Below are positions 1 through 13,732 of a DNA stretch of 64,000 bases, piece after piece; position 1 is the stretch's first letter, and every line of letters starts with the position of its first letter. The notes beneath the pieces are model-generated. The model searched no databases. It was not told the origin of the DNA and saw only the letters and a program-made list of their open reading frames with translations. The stretch is from Paralvinella palmiformis (taxonomy: Eukaryota; Annelida; Polychaeta; Terebellida; Alvinellidae). Made by a program: the position numbers and the translations under genes. The DNA lies in the NCBI GenBank assembly GCA_025642065.1, contig JAODUP010000582.1, forward strand, positions 62,001 through 126,000. The letters are read 5' to 3'.

Positions 1-44
1 GTACAAATCGGTATTACCATATCATCGACACACTGTTGCTATGT

Positions 45-80
<36 letters not shown>

Positions 81-906
81 TTATATATATATTATCTATG
101 ACAGGGCACTTGTTATTATCATTAATACACCGCCAACATATGACTAAGGCGCATCTTTTAACTTGAAACCTGATGTTTGGATGAGAAATTTACAATGTTA
201 CTCAACTTGGCTAGGAACGATACCAGTAATAATAATAGTAGCAATGATAAAAACACAACATTGATCGCGATAAATAAAATCGATCTCGATAAGAGTACAT
301 CACTCAGCGGGTGACGTCATCTTTACAGTGTAAACAGCGCTGGTGTACATGTATAAACGGTAACTAGATGGGCTATACGATTTATTAAAAAAAACCAGAT
401 AAAACAGCATTGCGCTCATTCCCCCCCAAAAAAAACCCCAGCCAGCCTCACATCTAGATATATTACAGAAAGCAACTGGACATAAAAGATATACATATGT
501 GTGTGTGGGTGAGTGATTGGATTGACATGGCATATACACATACACGTTCCATGCCGTTGGTACCGCATTAAAAGACGAAACCACATACACACACACACAC
601 ACACCCAAACGAGCACGCTGAAAATCTTGCCCCGAATAAAAACTCATCGAATCCCCCAAAAAGCATCATGAGAGAGAACAAGGCAGCAAGACCGAATGAC
701 GTAATCGGAAACTGTACACATATAAACAACGAAACGTCATCATCGATTCGGCGCAGTGCACAGAGGAGGCGGCGCCCAATTTCCTACGTAAAACGGCGCC
801 GTCTCTGGTACAGCGTACGCAAACGGAACAATAAAATAATCAAATCAGTCGTACTATCTACAATATTTACACGGAGTATACGAGAATGTACGGAACAGAG
901 ATAGAG

Positions 907-942
<36 letters not shown>

Positions 943-1875
943 GGGGGAGGGAGGAGAGAGAACGAAATGAAAAATGGTGTGTGACTGTGAAGCTGGACCA
1001 GGTAAGTTAGCCGACAGTTATAAGACAATCGACACATAAATATAGACATACAAACAGAGTTAGGTACGTACACAGAATGATAACAAACGGCTCGTATCAG
1101 AAAACGGGAGGCAACCCAGTCGATTTCACTTTGAACTAAAACAAGGCATTCGATACAGTCGTCGATTACACACGTCCCTATTGGTCAGACCATCGTTCTG
1201 TACATGGAGTATTGGAGTACGTCCTCTAAAATAAATCGACAGACTCATTCTGAGCCAGTGCTCGTGCTAGTTAATTGGCTAACATATGATCACACGGACA
1301 ATACATATACCTAAAGGTAGCAATAGTGGTTTTAGCAGGAAGTACCCTGGAACATCTTTAACCTTCGCATGGCCACGAACACACACAGACCCACATCTGG
1401 ACAACGGCGTCACAATACCAGATGACAGGCAGCCGAGAATATACATAACAAACATCACTACTAGCCACATACCGAAACTTACAACCGAGCTGGTGGTATA
1501 CGCTAATAATATATTATATATGTATAGGTGTGGATGGTATCGTACGGATTTAACAAAAAAGGTTCTCCAACATCAGACGCACAACGACCTTCCACAAGAC
1601 TCTATATATGCTTAAAGCGCAAACGTCGGTATATCAATTTCATTGCTAACCGAACACCTAGCTAAACACAATTGGGCTCGATATATTTCCATATAAATAC
1701 CGTATAATGGTTGATAAATAAACTACGTCACATCCGCAATCCCGGGCGCTGACAATAAGGTCATCCGCGGCGACGTGTGGAATATTTACACGGCTAACTT
1801 AAAACAATCAAAAACTGGAATATATTTCAGAACAGATATAGAACAAGCCAAGTGAAGATCCCTGCTCTCTTATTT

Positions 1876-1916
<41 letters not shown>

Positions 1917-2139
1917 GGATTATGGGCTACGATTATCGGTTGTTGTCGTACAGCGAACGAACTGTCACAGCTACCGCGATCCACACGCTAATATTAGAAA
2001 GATTCATGGCTCAGCCACCAACAACTTTAAGGTAGTACAGGGCTACGCCCCCGTACGGGGGGGGGGGGAGAGAATGAGGCCTGTTAGTCTCGTAAAACAG
2101 TAAGAGCATATTGGCATTCCTGAAGTGTAACAGTTTGTG

Positions 2140-2272
2140 TGGTTGTGGGGGGGGGTGATGGGGGGGGGAAGTCATATGAGACCAATGCCTCAACTGAGCC
2201 AAACTCAAGACTGATGATCCGATAAGAGTGAGGAAGGGGTGAGGTAGGGTGGGGCCGGGCGGGGGTGGGAGA
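2140..2272 (+). other. G-rich tract with quadruplex potential
   Basis: Several runs of three to ten G on the plus strand. At 2235-2270 they are spaced by one to four bases (GGGG, GGG, GGGG, GGG, GGGGG, GGG), which meets the usual G-quadruplex pattern. It lies about 4 kb beyond the stop codon. Confidence 0.7.
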
Positions 2273-4052
2273 TGGCCAGCATGATAAGAATAACACATTA
2301 CGACACAGCACAGGACAGATCCAGATCTTGGCGGGTTGGTGGAGGCGAGTCCAACAGGTATCGAAGCCGCTTCTCAAACGTGGCATATCACAGTTCTCCT
2401 GATGACCTGTCTTAATGGCATCCTTCACCAGAAGATGCACGCACACACACACACACACACACGCCGACTACACGATATAGTTTGATAATGTAATGTACAA
2501 AAACCATGTGTCTTATTAGAAACGAAAATAGTGCACCTATCTATTATATAAGATACTCAACACAACACAACGGGGAATTGATATACGAGTATCATAAACC
2601 ATATGCCATAATCTGTGTTTAAAACATCCATTATACAATCGAAGATATGTCTTTTGTCAGTTACATCGCATGAAGAAAGCCCTCTTTACGGCATATATCT
2701 GCCTCTTAAATGGTCAAAATTAAAAAGTAGAGATAGATACATCAGCTAACATAATACGATCTTCGAATGGTAAAATCTACACTTATAACAGTCATAAATC
2801 GAACTAATACTTTAAATACTGGCTAGGTTGGTCGAGATGTACTCGACGTCGGGGCACAACAATATACATTTGTTGTACACAGCCGAACGCGAGGTACGTC
2901 TTTCCACAGAAGGATAACTTCCAGCAACACGCCAAAGAACACAGGCCGAATTGGCATTTATACCAGGCTGGTATGGGGAATTGAGGGGGAACGCGCGCGA
3001 GCGAGCGAACACACATACACAGACAGAAATGTGCAGTAAACGCGTCACCAACGCCATGAGGTAGACAAAGACATTACATACACACACATACATACACACA
3101 CACACTAGCTAGCTAGCTTGCTTGCTAAGAGACGTACCCTACTGTGGATCTCTCAGTATTAATATAACCAACAAACACTATAAATGGGTGGTTGTTAAGG
3201 GAGTGCAGCTTGGCTGGTAATCTATCACAAGTCGGAATAATGGCTCCCGGTGGGGATACACGATTAGGGAGGGCACCAGGGGGCTGTTAAGTCGGCTGTT
3301 GAAAAAGCGCAATATACAATCTAGCTTCAAGTGTTCGAAAATGGAATGGTGAGCCCAATCGTTAACACCCCAAAACCAACACGCTGGCGTCCAAGTTCTG
3401 TACAGGCCACAGTCATCGTATACAATACAGGACACGTAGTGCCAATATATTAATAATAGTTATAATCCATAATGATAACCGTTACAACAAACAAACAAAA
3501 GCATTCCGTAATAAAAAAATAAACCATAATTAATCATTGATACCCAGCGAAACGTCTACCGAATATAGGGCTATAGGTGTAGTTCGTATATAAACAGCAC
3601 ACCCGGTGAACAGGTCTTAATATACCAGTTAAATATAAATCCTATACACCGCGGTCTGGATTTAGCTTTGGAACGGGGTTGTAACCATAACAACGAAATG
3701 CCGTATACGAGCAGTAATAGTAATGATAATATATAGTGGGGGGAGGGGGGGCTTTGGTTTGAACTAAGTACAACGAAGACGAATGAGAACACCAATCAAG
3801 AACAATGAAAAACTTATGGCTAATAATATACAATATCATCCATCTCGTTTGACCTGTATCAATACTTTGTTTGTTAAGACACAATGATATGTTTCCAATA
3901 AGATTAATAATAATTATTCCATTAGCATTACAAAAAATATTTCACGAGCACGCTAAATATGTTTATATATATATACCTGTAAACCTAATCATATATATAG
4001 TGTCAGATAATTAACAGTGTCCTTAGTCCTTTACAATGACGATGTATGCATA

Positions 4053-4087
<35 letters not shown>

Positions 4088-5601
4088 CTGTCTATACAGT
4101 TACCACAGTAATAATAATAATCATCATCATCATCACTATCATTATATTAATAATAATAACCTAGGTGTCCAAACATCTGTAGTGTGGCTATATAATGATA
4201 TCTTTAATTACTAAGAAGCTTATATCGAGAGTGCCGTCAGTAGGTGACTAACTTTAGCAAAGCTCCACAAAGTGCGACACACGCTATCAAACGCTTCTAG
4301 CTGAGTAGCTGCTGCTGCTGGTCGTGGTGCTACAACGGATCATTCCCCATGAAACAAGCGAGGAACCTCGGCCATATCGTAAATCAACTGCTTCCTAACC
4401 CAATAAACGATCAATATGAATCTGGATGAACTGCTTCGCAACGGTGGCACCCACCTGATTTTTTAACCTACTACACACACACACACACACACACGCACGG
4501 ACATTTTCATAAACCCCAACAAAGACAACCCTATTCTTAGGAGTCACCCCCATCATCCAAGTGCCGGGACAATGGACAGTTAGTTATTGGACACCTCGAA
4601 CCCCGCACCAGCCACTCGTATTAAGGTTAGATAACTGGAACATGGAAACAGCACTCTGAGATATTTGATATTATAGACGGTACAATGTACTTAAGGCTGG
4701 ACCACTAACACTATCACGAAAATGTGTACTACGGGGCCAATATACATCATGGTACGGATCAACATACACACAGGCTCTGTACCGACAATCTGCAGGTATA
4801 ACCAACAATGGCTAAGTAATATTTGTTATAATATAGTAGTGTGCGTGTGTGAATGTGTGTGTGTTTGTATATGGATTACACGGATTGTACCACCACAGGC
4901 GATTGGTTACAGTCTGGATCAACAACGGCACAAGTCCAGCTCAAAGTCACACAGGAAACATAGATGGAAATCGAAACGATGACGGATAAATATAAGGAAA
5001 TGGGCAACAACTGATACACAAATGATTGTAGGAAACGTATGCGTATGTGTGTATGTGCATGTGATTGAGTGAGTGTTCGGTGCGCATACATATACAAAGC
5101 AGGCCACGGTTTATAACCAGCCGTGTCGGATTCGAATAAAAAGTTATCGGCATCACGGGGCGAGTGAATATTTAATTGATCTGGTTAAGAGGAACAAAAC
5201 AAAACAAAACGGGAAGAAACAACTTTTTTAAACAGATATTAAAAACAGACAGAGTGAGTGAGAGGGGGGGGGGGAAGAAAAAGATGGCGAGAGATAAAGA
5301 GAGATAAAACAAATCAACAATCTGTACACATCAGTAACATAAAACTATCTAGTTAGAATACACATCCATCAAACTGGTGGGCGTACTAACGACACACACG
5401 CGCGCAGTCGGACACATGGATCAATTTATGTACAATTGATCACTACAACTACACTAGTGTTACTATTGTACTGATGGCAGGTTGGAGGGGCGCCGGTTGT
5501 ACGACATAACCTGGCCACTCGACAACAAACTATACCTACCACTAGTACTACAGACATAAAGCTAACACCTTACCTACACTGTACAATTAGTTGTCGTACG
5601 A

Positions 5602-5641
5602 AAACAAACAAACAAACAAACAAACGAACGAACGAACGAAC
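5602..5641. repeat. (CAAA)n(CGAA)n tract
   Basis: Five or so CAAA units followed by four CGAA units. Confidence 0.9.
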
Positions 5642-6028
5642 CAAAAATATGAGAAACAAACAAAATCATCACCAAAGCTCCACAGAATCGGCAATCCGGT
5701 TAAGGTCGGGAGCCGAATCAAAATCCAGCATCCTCTTAGGCTTCCCTGACACCAATCGGCCAAAAACCAGACGTCATCCAGTCTCCTCTTAGACTAAAAA
5801 CGGACAATTTCACACACACACACACACACACACACAAAAACTATGAATCACTCGCTCTCACAAAAAACCAAAACAGAAACAACTTCAACCAAAGGTGGCT
5901 TCCGTGCCACAAACTGACGAGCTGAAATGATGTGAGGATCCTTTCTTTGGTCAAGTTGATAGCCTCCGTGAAAGTTACTAAGTCTCACCGTGTTCGATTG
6001 AAATTAGAGAACGGGCGCTGACTCACAC

Positions 6029-6060
<32 letters not shown>

Positions 6061-6307
6061 CACACATAATCGATAAAGCTTGAAGGCGCCGACGATTCCT
6101 GTCAACGTCTGACGTCCCGTGTCACCTAATCGGTGTCAACAGAGTGGATCAGTCAGTAGGGATCAAAGGGAACAATGATGTTGGTCGCTCTCCCTCACAG
6201 CTCGCCGCGTATCAATAAATCGTCACGAAGGGCGTGATCTCTGTCTACGATTTATACGTTGTTTTTGTTGTTGTAGTACACTGCTGTTGCTATTGTTGTT
6301 GTTGTTG

Positions 6308-6367
6308 TTACTTGGTCTGTCCGTAACCGTAGTGGTCTTCCCCAGTCATGGCAGCGCCAGCATGCTC
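6308..6367 (-). CDS. RBMS: RBMS last coding exon and stop codon
   Basis: The coding part of the terminal exon, with acceptor GTTATTTCAG. Nineteen codons, [19 protein letters not shown], are followed by TAA at 6310-6308. The short acidic, Tyr-containing end matches the position and style of the vertebrate RBMS terminus (...NDHSPYTFQPNK). The 3' UTR starts at 6307 with CAA-type repeats. Confidence 0.9.
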   Translation of the reverse strand, partial: EHAGAAMTGEDHYGYGQTK

Positions 6368-6726
6368 CTGAAATAACACGGAACCCGAGACAATAGATCA
6401 GCATCTTCCGTCGTCTCCTTCAATCCGCTAACAACAATAACTGCTACATCACAGACAGCTACCGATGATAGCGGACAGATGGAAGGAAACGATCCAGAAA
6501 TAGATGGCATCGGTACTGTCAAGAAGAATCAACGTTAAGTACTAAAGAACGATCGTTATTAAAATGCTGCATTATTGTTATTATTATTATTGCAACGAGT
6601 GTTACGTGCTGCAGTGCAAACGTTATTTAGAAATCTCTAGTCGAAATGGCTGCCTTACATCGAGCAGAAATTGGGAAGAACAGTGATGGTGGCTGCTTTC
6701 AGTTTGTTTCATAGAGATAGATAGAC

Positions 6727-6758
<32 letters not shown>

Positions 6759-9700
6759 AGCATATAACAAACGGTACTCACGTCTAGAGTGACAGCCTGT
6801 AGAATTGGCGTTCCCTGAGGTTGAGGGTAAGCGAGCTGAGTAAAGGCCGCACCGTGAGGCGTGGCAGCCATATACTGAAATGGGATTGAACATAAGAGGT
6901 TACGACGAACACATCCAAACAAACAAACAGATAAATACCGCCAATAAACAAAAGTCAGAAGCTAAACATTTGACATTCTACAAATTTATTACCTTACTGC
7001 CAGAAATTATGCAAATTAACACAAAAACTACGCCGATAATAATTAAGGTCGCCGATTTAATTGGCGATATATACGTTTCGTGTACAGGTTATGGATTAAA
7101 CTTGAAAGCAAAACAAAACGCGGAGTGTGTCCACGGCGTTTGAGGAGCAGGAGCCATGTTGGTAGCCTTACAATAACCGGACATTTTAGTTCACTGCTCA
7201 AGCATACACACGATTAGAACGTTACCGGAGACCACCAGACACGTTGACCAATCATTACCCAACTCTACATGATGTCCGCCAACGAATCGATCAGTCGCTT
7301 CTGATCGGGAGCTAACCGATCGGACAGATCCGAACGACGTGAATGAAACACCTGTTAGAAAAACTTTGGGTCTGATTTATCAAATGATACCCGGCTTACA
7401 GGAGGGGCATAACCTGCCATATAATAAGCCGGATGTATCATTCGACTCAACTCGGGCGACGTACGGTACTGTGTGAGCTCTGATTGGCCAAGATGCAGTG
7501 GTACCCAGTAAAACACTGACAATTTAAAACAAAACTCTACGAAAAGAAGGCCGTCGTTCGAGACTATGGCCAACTGTAAGTAATGCTTGATGATAACCTT
7601 GTTGTACAGGTTAGTTCAAGTGTAATGACAAGCACACGAAAGCGAAGAAACGATTTATATATGTACACGCTTGTACACACACACATACAGACACAAAGAG
7701 AGATACACACAACTACTTCGTAATTAGGTTGCCAACCAATATCTTTCTAGCAGTATTAAAAGCATGCAAGCATCACTAATAAGTACCACGGACAATAAAA
7801 TACTAACAAAGTGAAATTAACTAAAGACAATCTGTGCCTGTTGGTTACCGGAGCAGTTTGTGCGATGGTTTGTCGTATTCTACACGGGACAGCCAATGGC
7901 GGCGGCGGCCTTCGACTATCTACAGTATCGGGTGAGGAGACTTCAACCGCTTTGAATGAATGACCTCGGAGCCCAAACTTTATTAAAAGAGCGCCGCAAT
8001 ATGCCTAGTTGTGATCATGTGGCCGAGAAATGCATGCACCCCTACAAGATCCACCATCCGCTTGTAATGTAACACTCCAACAGCATGAAAGGCAAGCCAG
8101 TAATTACAAAGGAATGAGTACAATTCAGTCCTAGTTTAGGTCACAGTTACCTTTTGTGGTTACCTATGTTTGTGCAATTTTTGTGTAAGTGAATAGCTGC
8201 CTACATATGTGTGTACACACAGTATTAGGGGTGAGAAGAGAAGAACCAATTTGCGGGAGAAAAAAAATCGTTGAACATGCCTTCTTAATATGCAAAGGGG
8301 GGGAGGGAAATATTGCACATAAATTATGTAAATGAGGTGAAATAGCCAATCAAGCAAATGCCACCACCGCAAGCCACCAATTAGATAAAAACAAAGTTTA
8401 CCTTCAGGTGATGGTGGTGGCGGTTCTCGAATTTGATCTTCAGAGGGGTCAAATTATCAAGCGCTGTCCCTCGCTCTAGAAATCATGGCTTTTGGTGCAA
8501 AACCGTGGCCGGTAGATAACCATGATGTTTTACAAATGATGATGACGTTATTGATATGACGCGTTACGGGCTAGCTGTCGAAAGCTGCCACTTTGAAACC
8601 AGGATGTTTTTAACTGTGGTGCGGTACTGTACAAACGTCCACTGATTAGACGGTTGGACAGTCGGTTTGCATGGCTTGAGTGTAGTGGACATTTTTACAA
8701 AAGCTGTTGGCTATTCCAGGAGTTCAGTGCCTGACAAGACTAAATTCCACCCATCACACACGTACACACGAGTGCGCGCAGGCGCACGCACACTCACAAA
8801 GTAACGTACATAGAGATAATTCACATTTTGCTCTTCTCGATAGTTCTCACACTGTAACATCCTCAGATGATGTGTCATAATCTTGTACTAGAGAATCAAA
8901 AGCTCTCAGCTTCTTACACTACCCACCTCACGATTATCCATTTCCGATCATCATTCCACATAATAACATTACTTCCCGAGATGTTATACTTCGACGTAAT
9001 GCCCCATAAGGATCACCGAAAGCCGTTACAGAAATGCCACAGGCAATAAAAAAAAAACTTCCTCAATACGGAGAAACAACCAAATCCCAACCGGGATATA
9101 GCCTTAATATCGTACCCAAGCTAGAATTTAGATGACGAGGCAACCGTTCTAATTTCCACCAGATCCTGGCAAAGGCACCGCGATGTATGATGGGAGATGG
9201 TTTGATATTTAAAAACTACGTCAGTATCTTCCGATATATCACCCCCCCCCCCCAGTGTTGCCCTGATGTTGTCAGTCACGCCTTACACCTTAGCTAATAA
9301 TGTCAGGGGCAAGATGGATAAGACGTACGACAGATACGAATTCACTATTCATACACAGCTCTATAATGGACTGCCTATTTCCAGTTTCTCCCGTCATCCC
9401 TTCTCTTGTTTGGCTAATCGGCCAACAATATAGTGAGACTGCCATTTAATAAATGTCCCGCTGCCACAGCTTATCATATCGGTGTAAAGTGGCCTCGTTT
9501 CAAATATTGGCCAGTCATGCTACAATATTCATTCATTCACTGGGCCCTCAAGCGTACCACCTCACTCAGTGCCTGGGAAATGTTTCTCCATAATTTTTCA
9601 GTTCAACAACGCTTCTTTATCCGTGTACGGATTGCGCGACAGAAGCACACGAACGGCTGTCGACCTCGCTACATCTGACCAACCAGTGGGGGACGCATAC

Positions 9701-11142
9701 CACGGCCATGTCGTCCCACCGTACGTAACCGGCGACGAGTACAAAAAGCCGAAATAAAATCGGGACGAACAGTTCCCAGACGGCAGATACAGAAACAGTC
9801 TCCATGGCAACGTAACTAATGTATTTATTATTACAGTGATTAATTTATACACCAACGAGGATTAATACATGCAAACGTAGGCGATTCGGAGAGCACTAAC
9901 AATTGACAAGCAGAAAACAAATTGGATACTGATGAAAAGGAAGTTACGCAAATATATTGTCTGAATCCCAGTCACTCGCGATAACCTTTTTATACAGTGC
10001 TCAGTACCTCTCAAAAACAAATTGTGTTTAATTAATAACATACGACGAAACACAGTTCGCACTATATAACCAAAGGAATGTCAACATATAATTGTCTATA
10101 CATTATTTATATTGTATGCGTTGGAGTACATATACGTATATATATATATATGTATAAATATATACATGTTTGCCTTTCTATAGGTATACATATTGATCAC
10201 GGGGCACGAACACGCCGACATTTAGTTGAGTTGTATGCACATCATCATCACCATCATCATCATCAACAACATCATCATCATCATCATCATCAAACACCGA
10301 CAGACCTCATCAACAGATAACAGCTCATAATCAATTTAAATAGTTAACCAGCCACAATACGATAATAATGAAAATGACACTAAAAGTAATTATGGTGACG
10401 CTACTAATAATAATAATAATAATATTAACGATCATCCTCATAGTGATAACAAATATTGACAATAGATAGATATATATATATATATATATAACAGTACGGC
10501 AATACTGATTATGACAATTTCCATCTTAAACAGTTCCAATATATCACGCTATATAAGATACATATACATACTTCGGGCTATTTGATATTCCTTAACGAAA
10601 CGACGATCGAGTTTCAATAATAATAATAATAATAGTAATAATAATAGTAATATTTTAAAAAACCCACACACATACAGAATCTGCAGTATTCACCACCAAT
10701 TGATATTTGATAGGTAACAGGCTTATAAATAGTGGTCTGTAGTAGGCCTATATACACATATACCAGCCGACGAATACAATATGTGCATAAATATTCTAAC
10801 GCATTCAAGTAGCACTTCAAACTTCATTATACAGAAATACTTATCAGAACCCCTGAAAAACTTTCTGCAATTAATCACTGGTTTATATATATATATATAT
10901 ACTATACTATATATATATATTATTATAAGTGTACATTCTTCAGCCATTAGGATAATTGTAGACACAAATTATACAATTGATACATTCGAGATTTTAACTA
11001 GAAGCTAACTATAATTTGTATATAGGTGTAGCAATACAATGGCATACTAATAAAAATAATTATAACCTTCCTCAAATAATGTGTTGTTACCACAGTGGCT
11101 TTGTGCATAGTTGGGTTATAGAAGTGTTTGTGTGTGTGTGTA

Positions 11143-11189
<47 letters not shown>

Positions 11190-11560
11190 CATAATATAAA
11201 ACGCAATTAGCCAGTTTAAGGTATTGGATACTGGCTGCCCCATCGCTACTACCAAAGCTAGCCAGCGGTGGCGACACCTAGCAAGTAAATAGGACAACCT
11301 CTACAGTAACAGCGATGTGTAGTACAGACCAATATATAGAGAGACAGAGAGAACTGGTCACCATTCCGGAGAATACAAATGGTTTATTACTAATACACTG
11401 AGATCCTGAGTCTGGTGCATACAGATTAACATAGGCCTCGGCGTAAATGTAAATGCCAACGTGAATTGATTATCATTGTCTAATAACTGGGAAAGAGATA
11501 TGTGACTGATAAACAATATACAATCTACATATCATACTCTCATACCCCCCCCCTTCTGAT

Positions 11561-11596
<36 letters not shown>

Positions 11597-11605
11597 CAGA
11601 GTCAG

Positions 11606-11647
<42 letters not shown>

Positions 11648-12224
11648 CAGAGTCAGTGCCATATATATATATATATATAAAACACATAGCCAATTTGTTA
11701 TCCTAAATCATCATCATCATCATCATCATACAGATAATAATTATCTAGATATCATTTAAGGAACAATATAACAATCATTTATATTTTGTATGAGCAAAAC
11801 CGACATAAAAACCTTCAAACCTTCCCCCCCCCTCTCTCTCTCCCCCTCTCTCTCTCTGTGTAGGCCGGCTACTTGACAAATAGCAACATGATAACGTCCA
11901 TATTACTAACACAGGTAAACAATTATACGCTGTGACTTACAGCAGTCTATGTACAGATTAACAAGCCGCTCACTCAGCTACACCGTGGTCTATGATAAAT
12001 GGACGCCGAGAATCCATCGTATATTATTAGTTAGTAAACCTCACACGAGCTAATCTTGTTAAAACAACGACAGAACATCTAAAAAACAGCGAGTCCCTGC
12101 CACCAATCACCAAATAATTACAGCCCGAATATACTGGCTAATAAAAGATAAGACCAAAAAAATACTATGTACATTAAACAATTGGTAAAATATTTTCTGG
12201 GCAATCTATTTACAATTAAAATAG

Positions 12225-12262
<38 letters not shown>

Positions 12263-12310
12263 TGTGTGTATTTGTGTGTGTTCGTGCGTGCGCGCGCGCA
12301 CGAACACACA

Positions 12311-12342
<32 letters not shown>

Positions 12343-13687
12343 CAAGGCAGATCTCCACATCTGGATCATAAAGGCCTTCGGAAGTGTACCAAACTCACAC
12401 ACACACACACACACGCCGCACACACACAGCAGCCTCCACACATCATCGATCAAAATTACACACTGACTGCAGCATACACAACAAGCTGCCCACAACGTGA
12501 CATCAAGTCCTCTCTCTCCCCTGTAATGCCTTAGAACCAACTATAATCCACACATCGGCCAATCCTATTGCACTCGGGACAGCTCACAAAGTGGCCCAGT
12601 TAGCGGCAGACCAATGACAGCAATGACATCTTGGCGCTCAACTTTACGTCAACTTAGCACTCGGGAGTGTTATCAAAACTGCGTGTCTTCTCCGCTGAAT
12701 ATGTTAGCATATTGGGTGGCAACCTAAAATGTAGTTGGTGAACGGTTTTTGGTCACAGAAATTCCAGCTTAGTTCGGCGTGTTTGTTTCTGGATTTCTGC
12801 CTATGTGTGTGTGTTTTGTTATTATTGTTGTTGCTGGTGTTGTTGTTGTTGCTGTTAAGCATTGACGGGCAATTCGCTTTCACCGGTTAGTATGCGAGAC
12901 GTTTTCTAAACGAGAAATAATTTAAGGCTGCCACGGCTGCATGGCGTACAATTTCATTATTCGGCCGCAGTACGAGGAGGGTAGCCTTAATTGAAATAGT
13001 CTTAGATTAACTAGTTATATGCCTGCGGATTAAAACAATACCGGTATGCACTCACGCACGCACGCACACACACGAAGTAATAATGACAAATAATCCCTAC
13101 ACTGACAATAAACAAACAAACACAGAAACAAACAAGCAAACAAAGAAACGTATCCTTAATTGTAACAGATAAAATACAGTAGACATTTCGTTACCTATGT
13201 ATATCTGAATAGCATTCCGACAACATGGCAAAACTGACCAGGACTAAACTAGGCCCTAACAAAGATTAATAAGTAACACAGCAAGCCCGTATTAAGCAAG
13301 CAATCAATCACACAGCACGGCACAGCACGGCACAGCACAGCACAGCACCTACCTTGAACATGCAGACAAACAGGTCATTTCACATGAAATTCCATCCCAC
13401 ATCGACCCAGCCCTAACTCGTATTTAATCAGAAGTTGGCTAGCTAAGAACAGAGTTTAGCGCAGAAATAGATAGACAGACCATATTTTGCTTATTGCACC
13501 ACAACCCCCCGCCCCCCTAAAAAAACCCAGAATACCCAAGTGATCACCAAACTTACTGATAGTGAGCTACTTAGAATCACTACCGAACATAAAGTAGTGG
13601 GGATTACTAAAAATTAGTTGATAAATTAAATGTTGGCAAAAGGGCACACAGATAACAGTATGCTGAAGCCAGGGTTGGAAACAGAGT

Positions 13688-13732
<45 letters not shown>

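Larger units (their letters stand above)
1..6307. other. RBMS 3' UTR and downstream flank
   Basis: No coding region was recognised. The sense (minus) strand after the stop begins with a (CAA)n-rich stretch at 6290-6307, then ordinary sequence broken by a (TG)n tract. The poly(A) site cannot be fixed. The nearest candidate seen is an ATTAAA variant on the minus strand at 5171-5176. An AATAAA on that strand near 381-386 is probably too far. The frames here are short and mostly repeat translations, for example (CA)n read as Val-Cys. Confidence 0.6.

Noticed and set aside
12118..12540. 140-codon minus-strand open frame
   Set aside because: Its length comes from (GT)n/(CA)n and (TA)n tracts translated as Val-Cys, Thr-His and Tyr-Ile runs. 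The remainder has no domain-like features.
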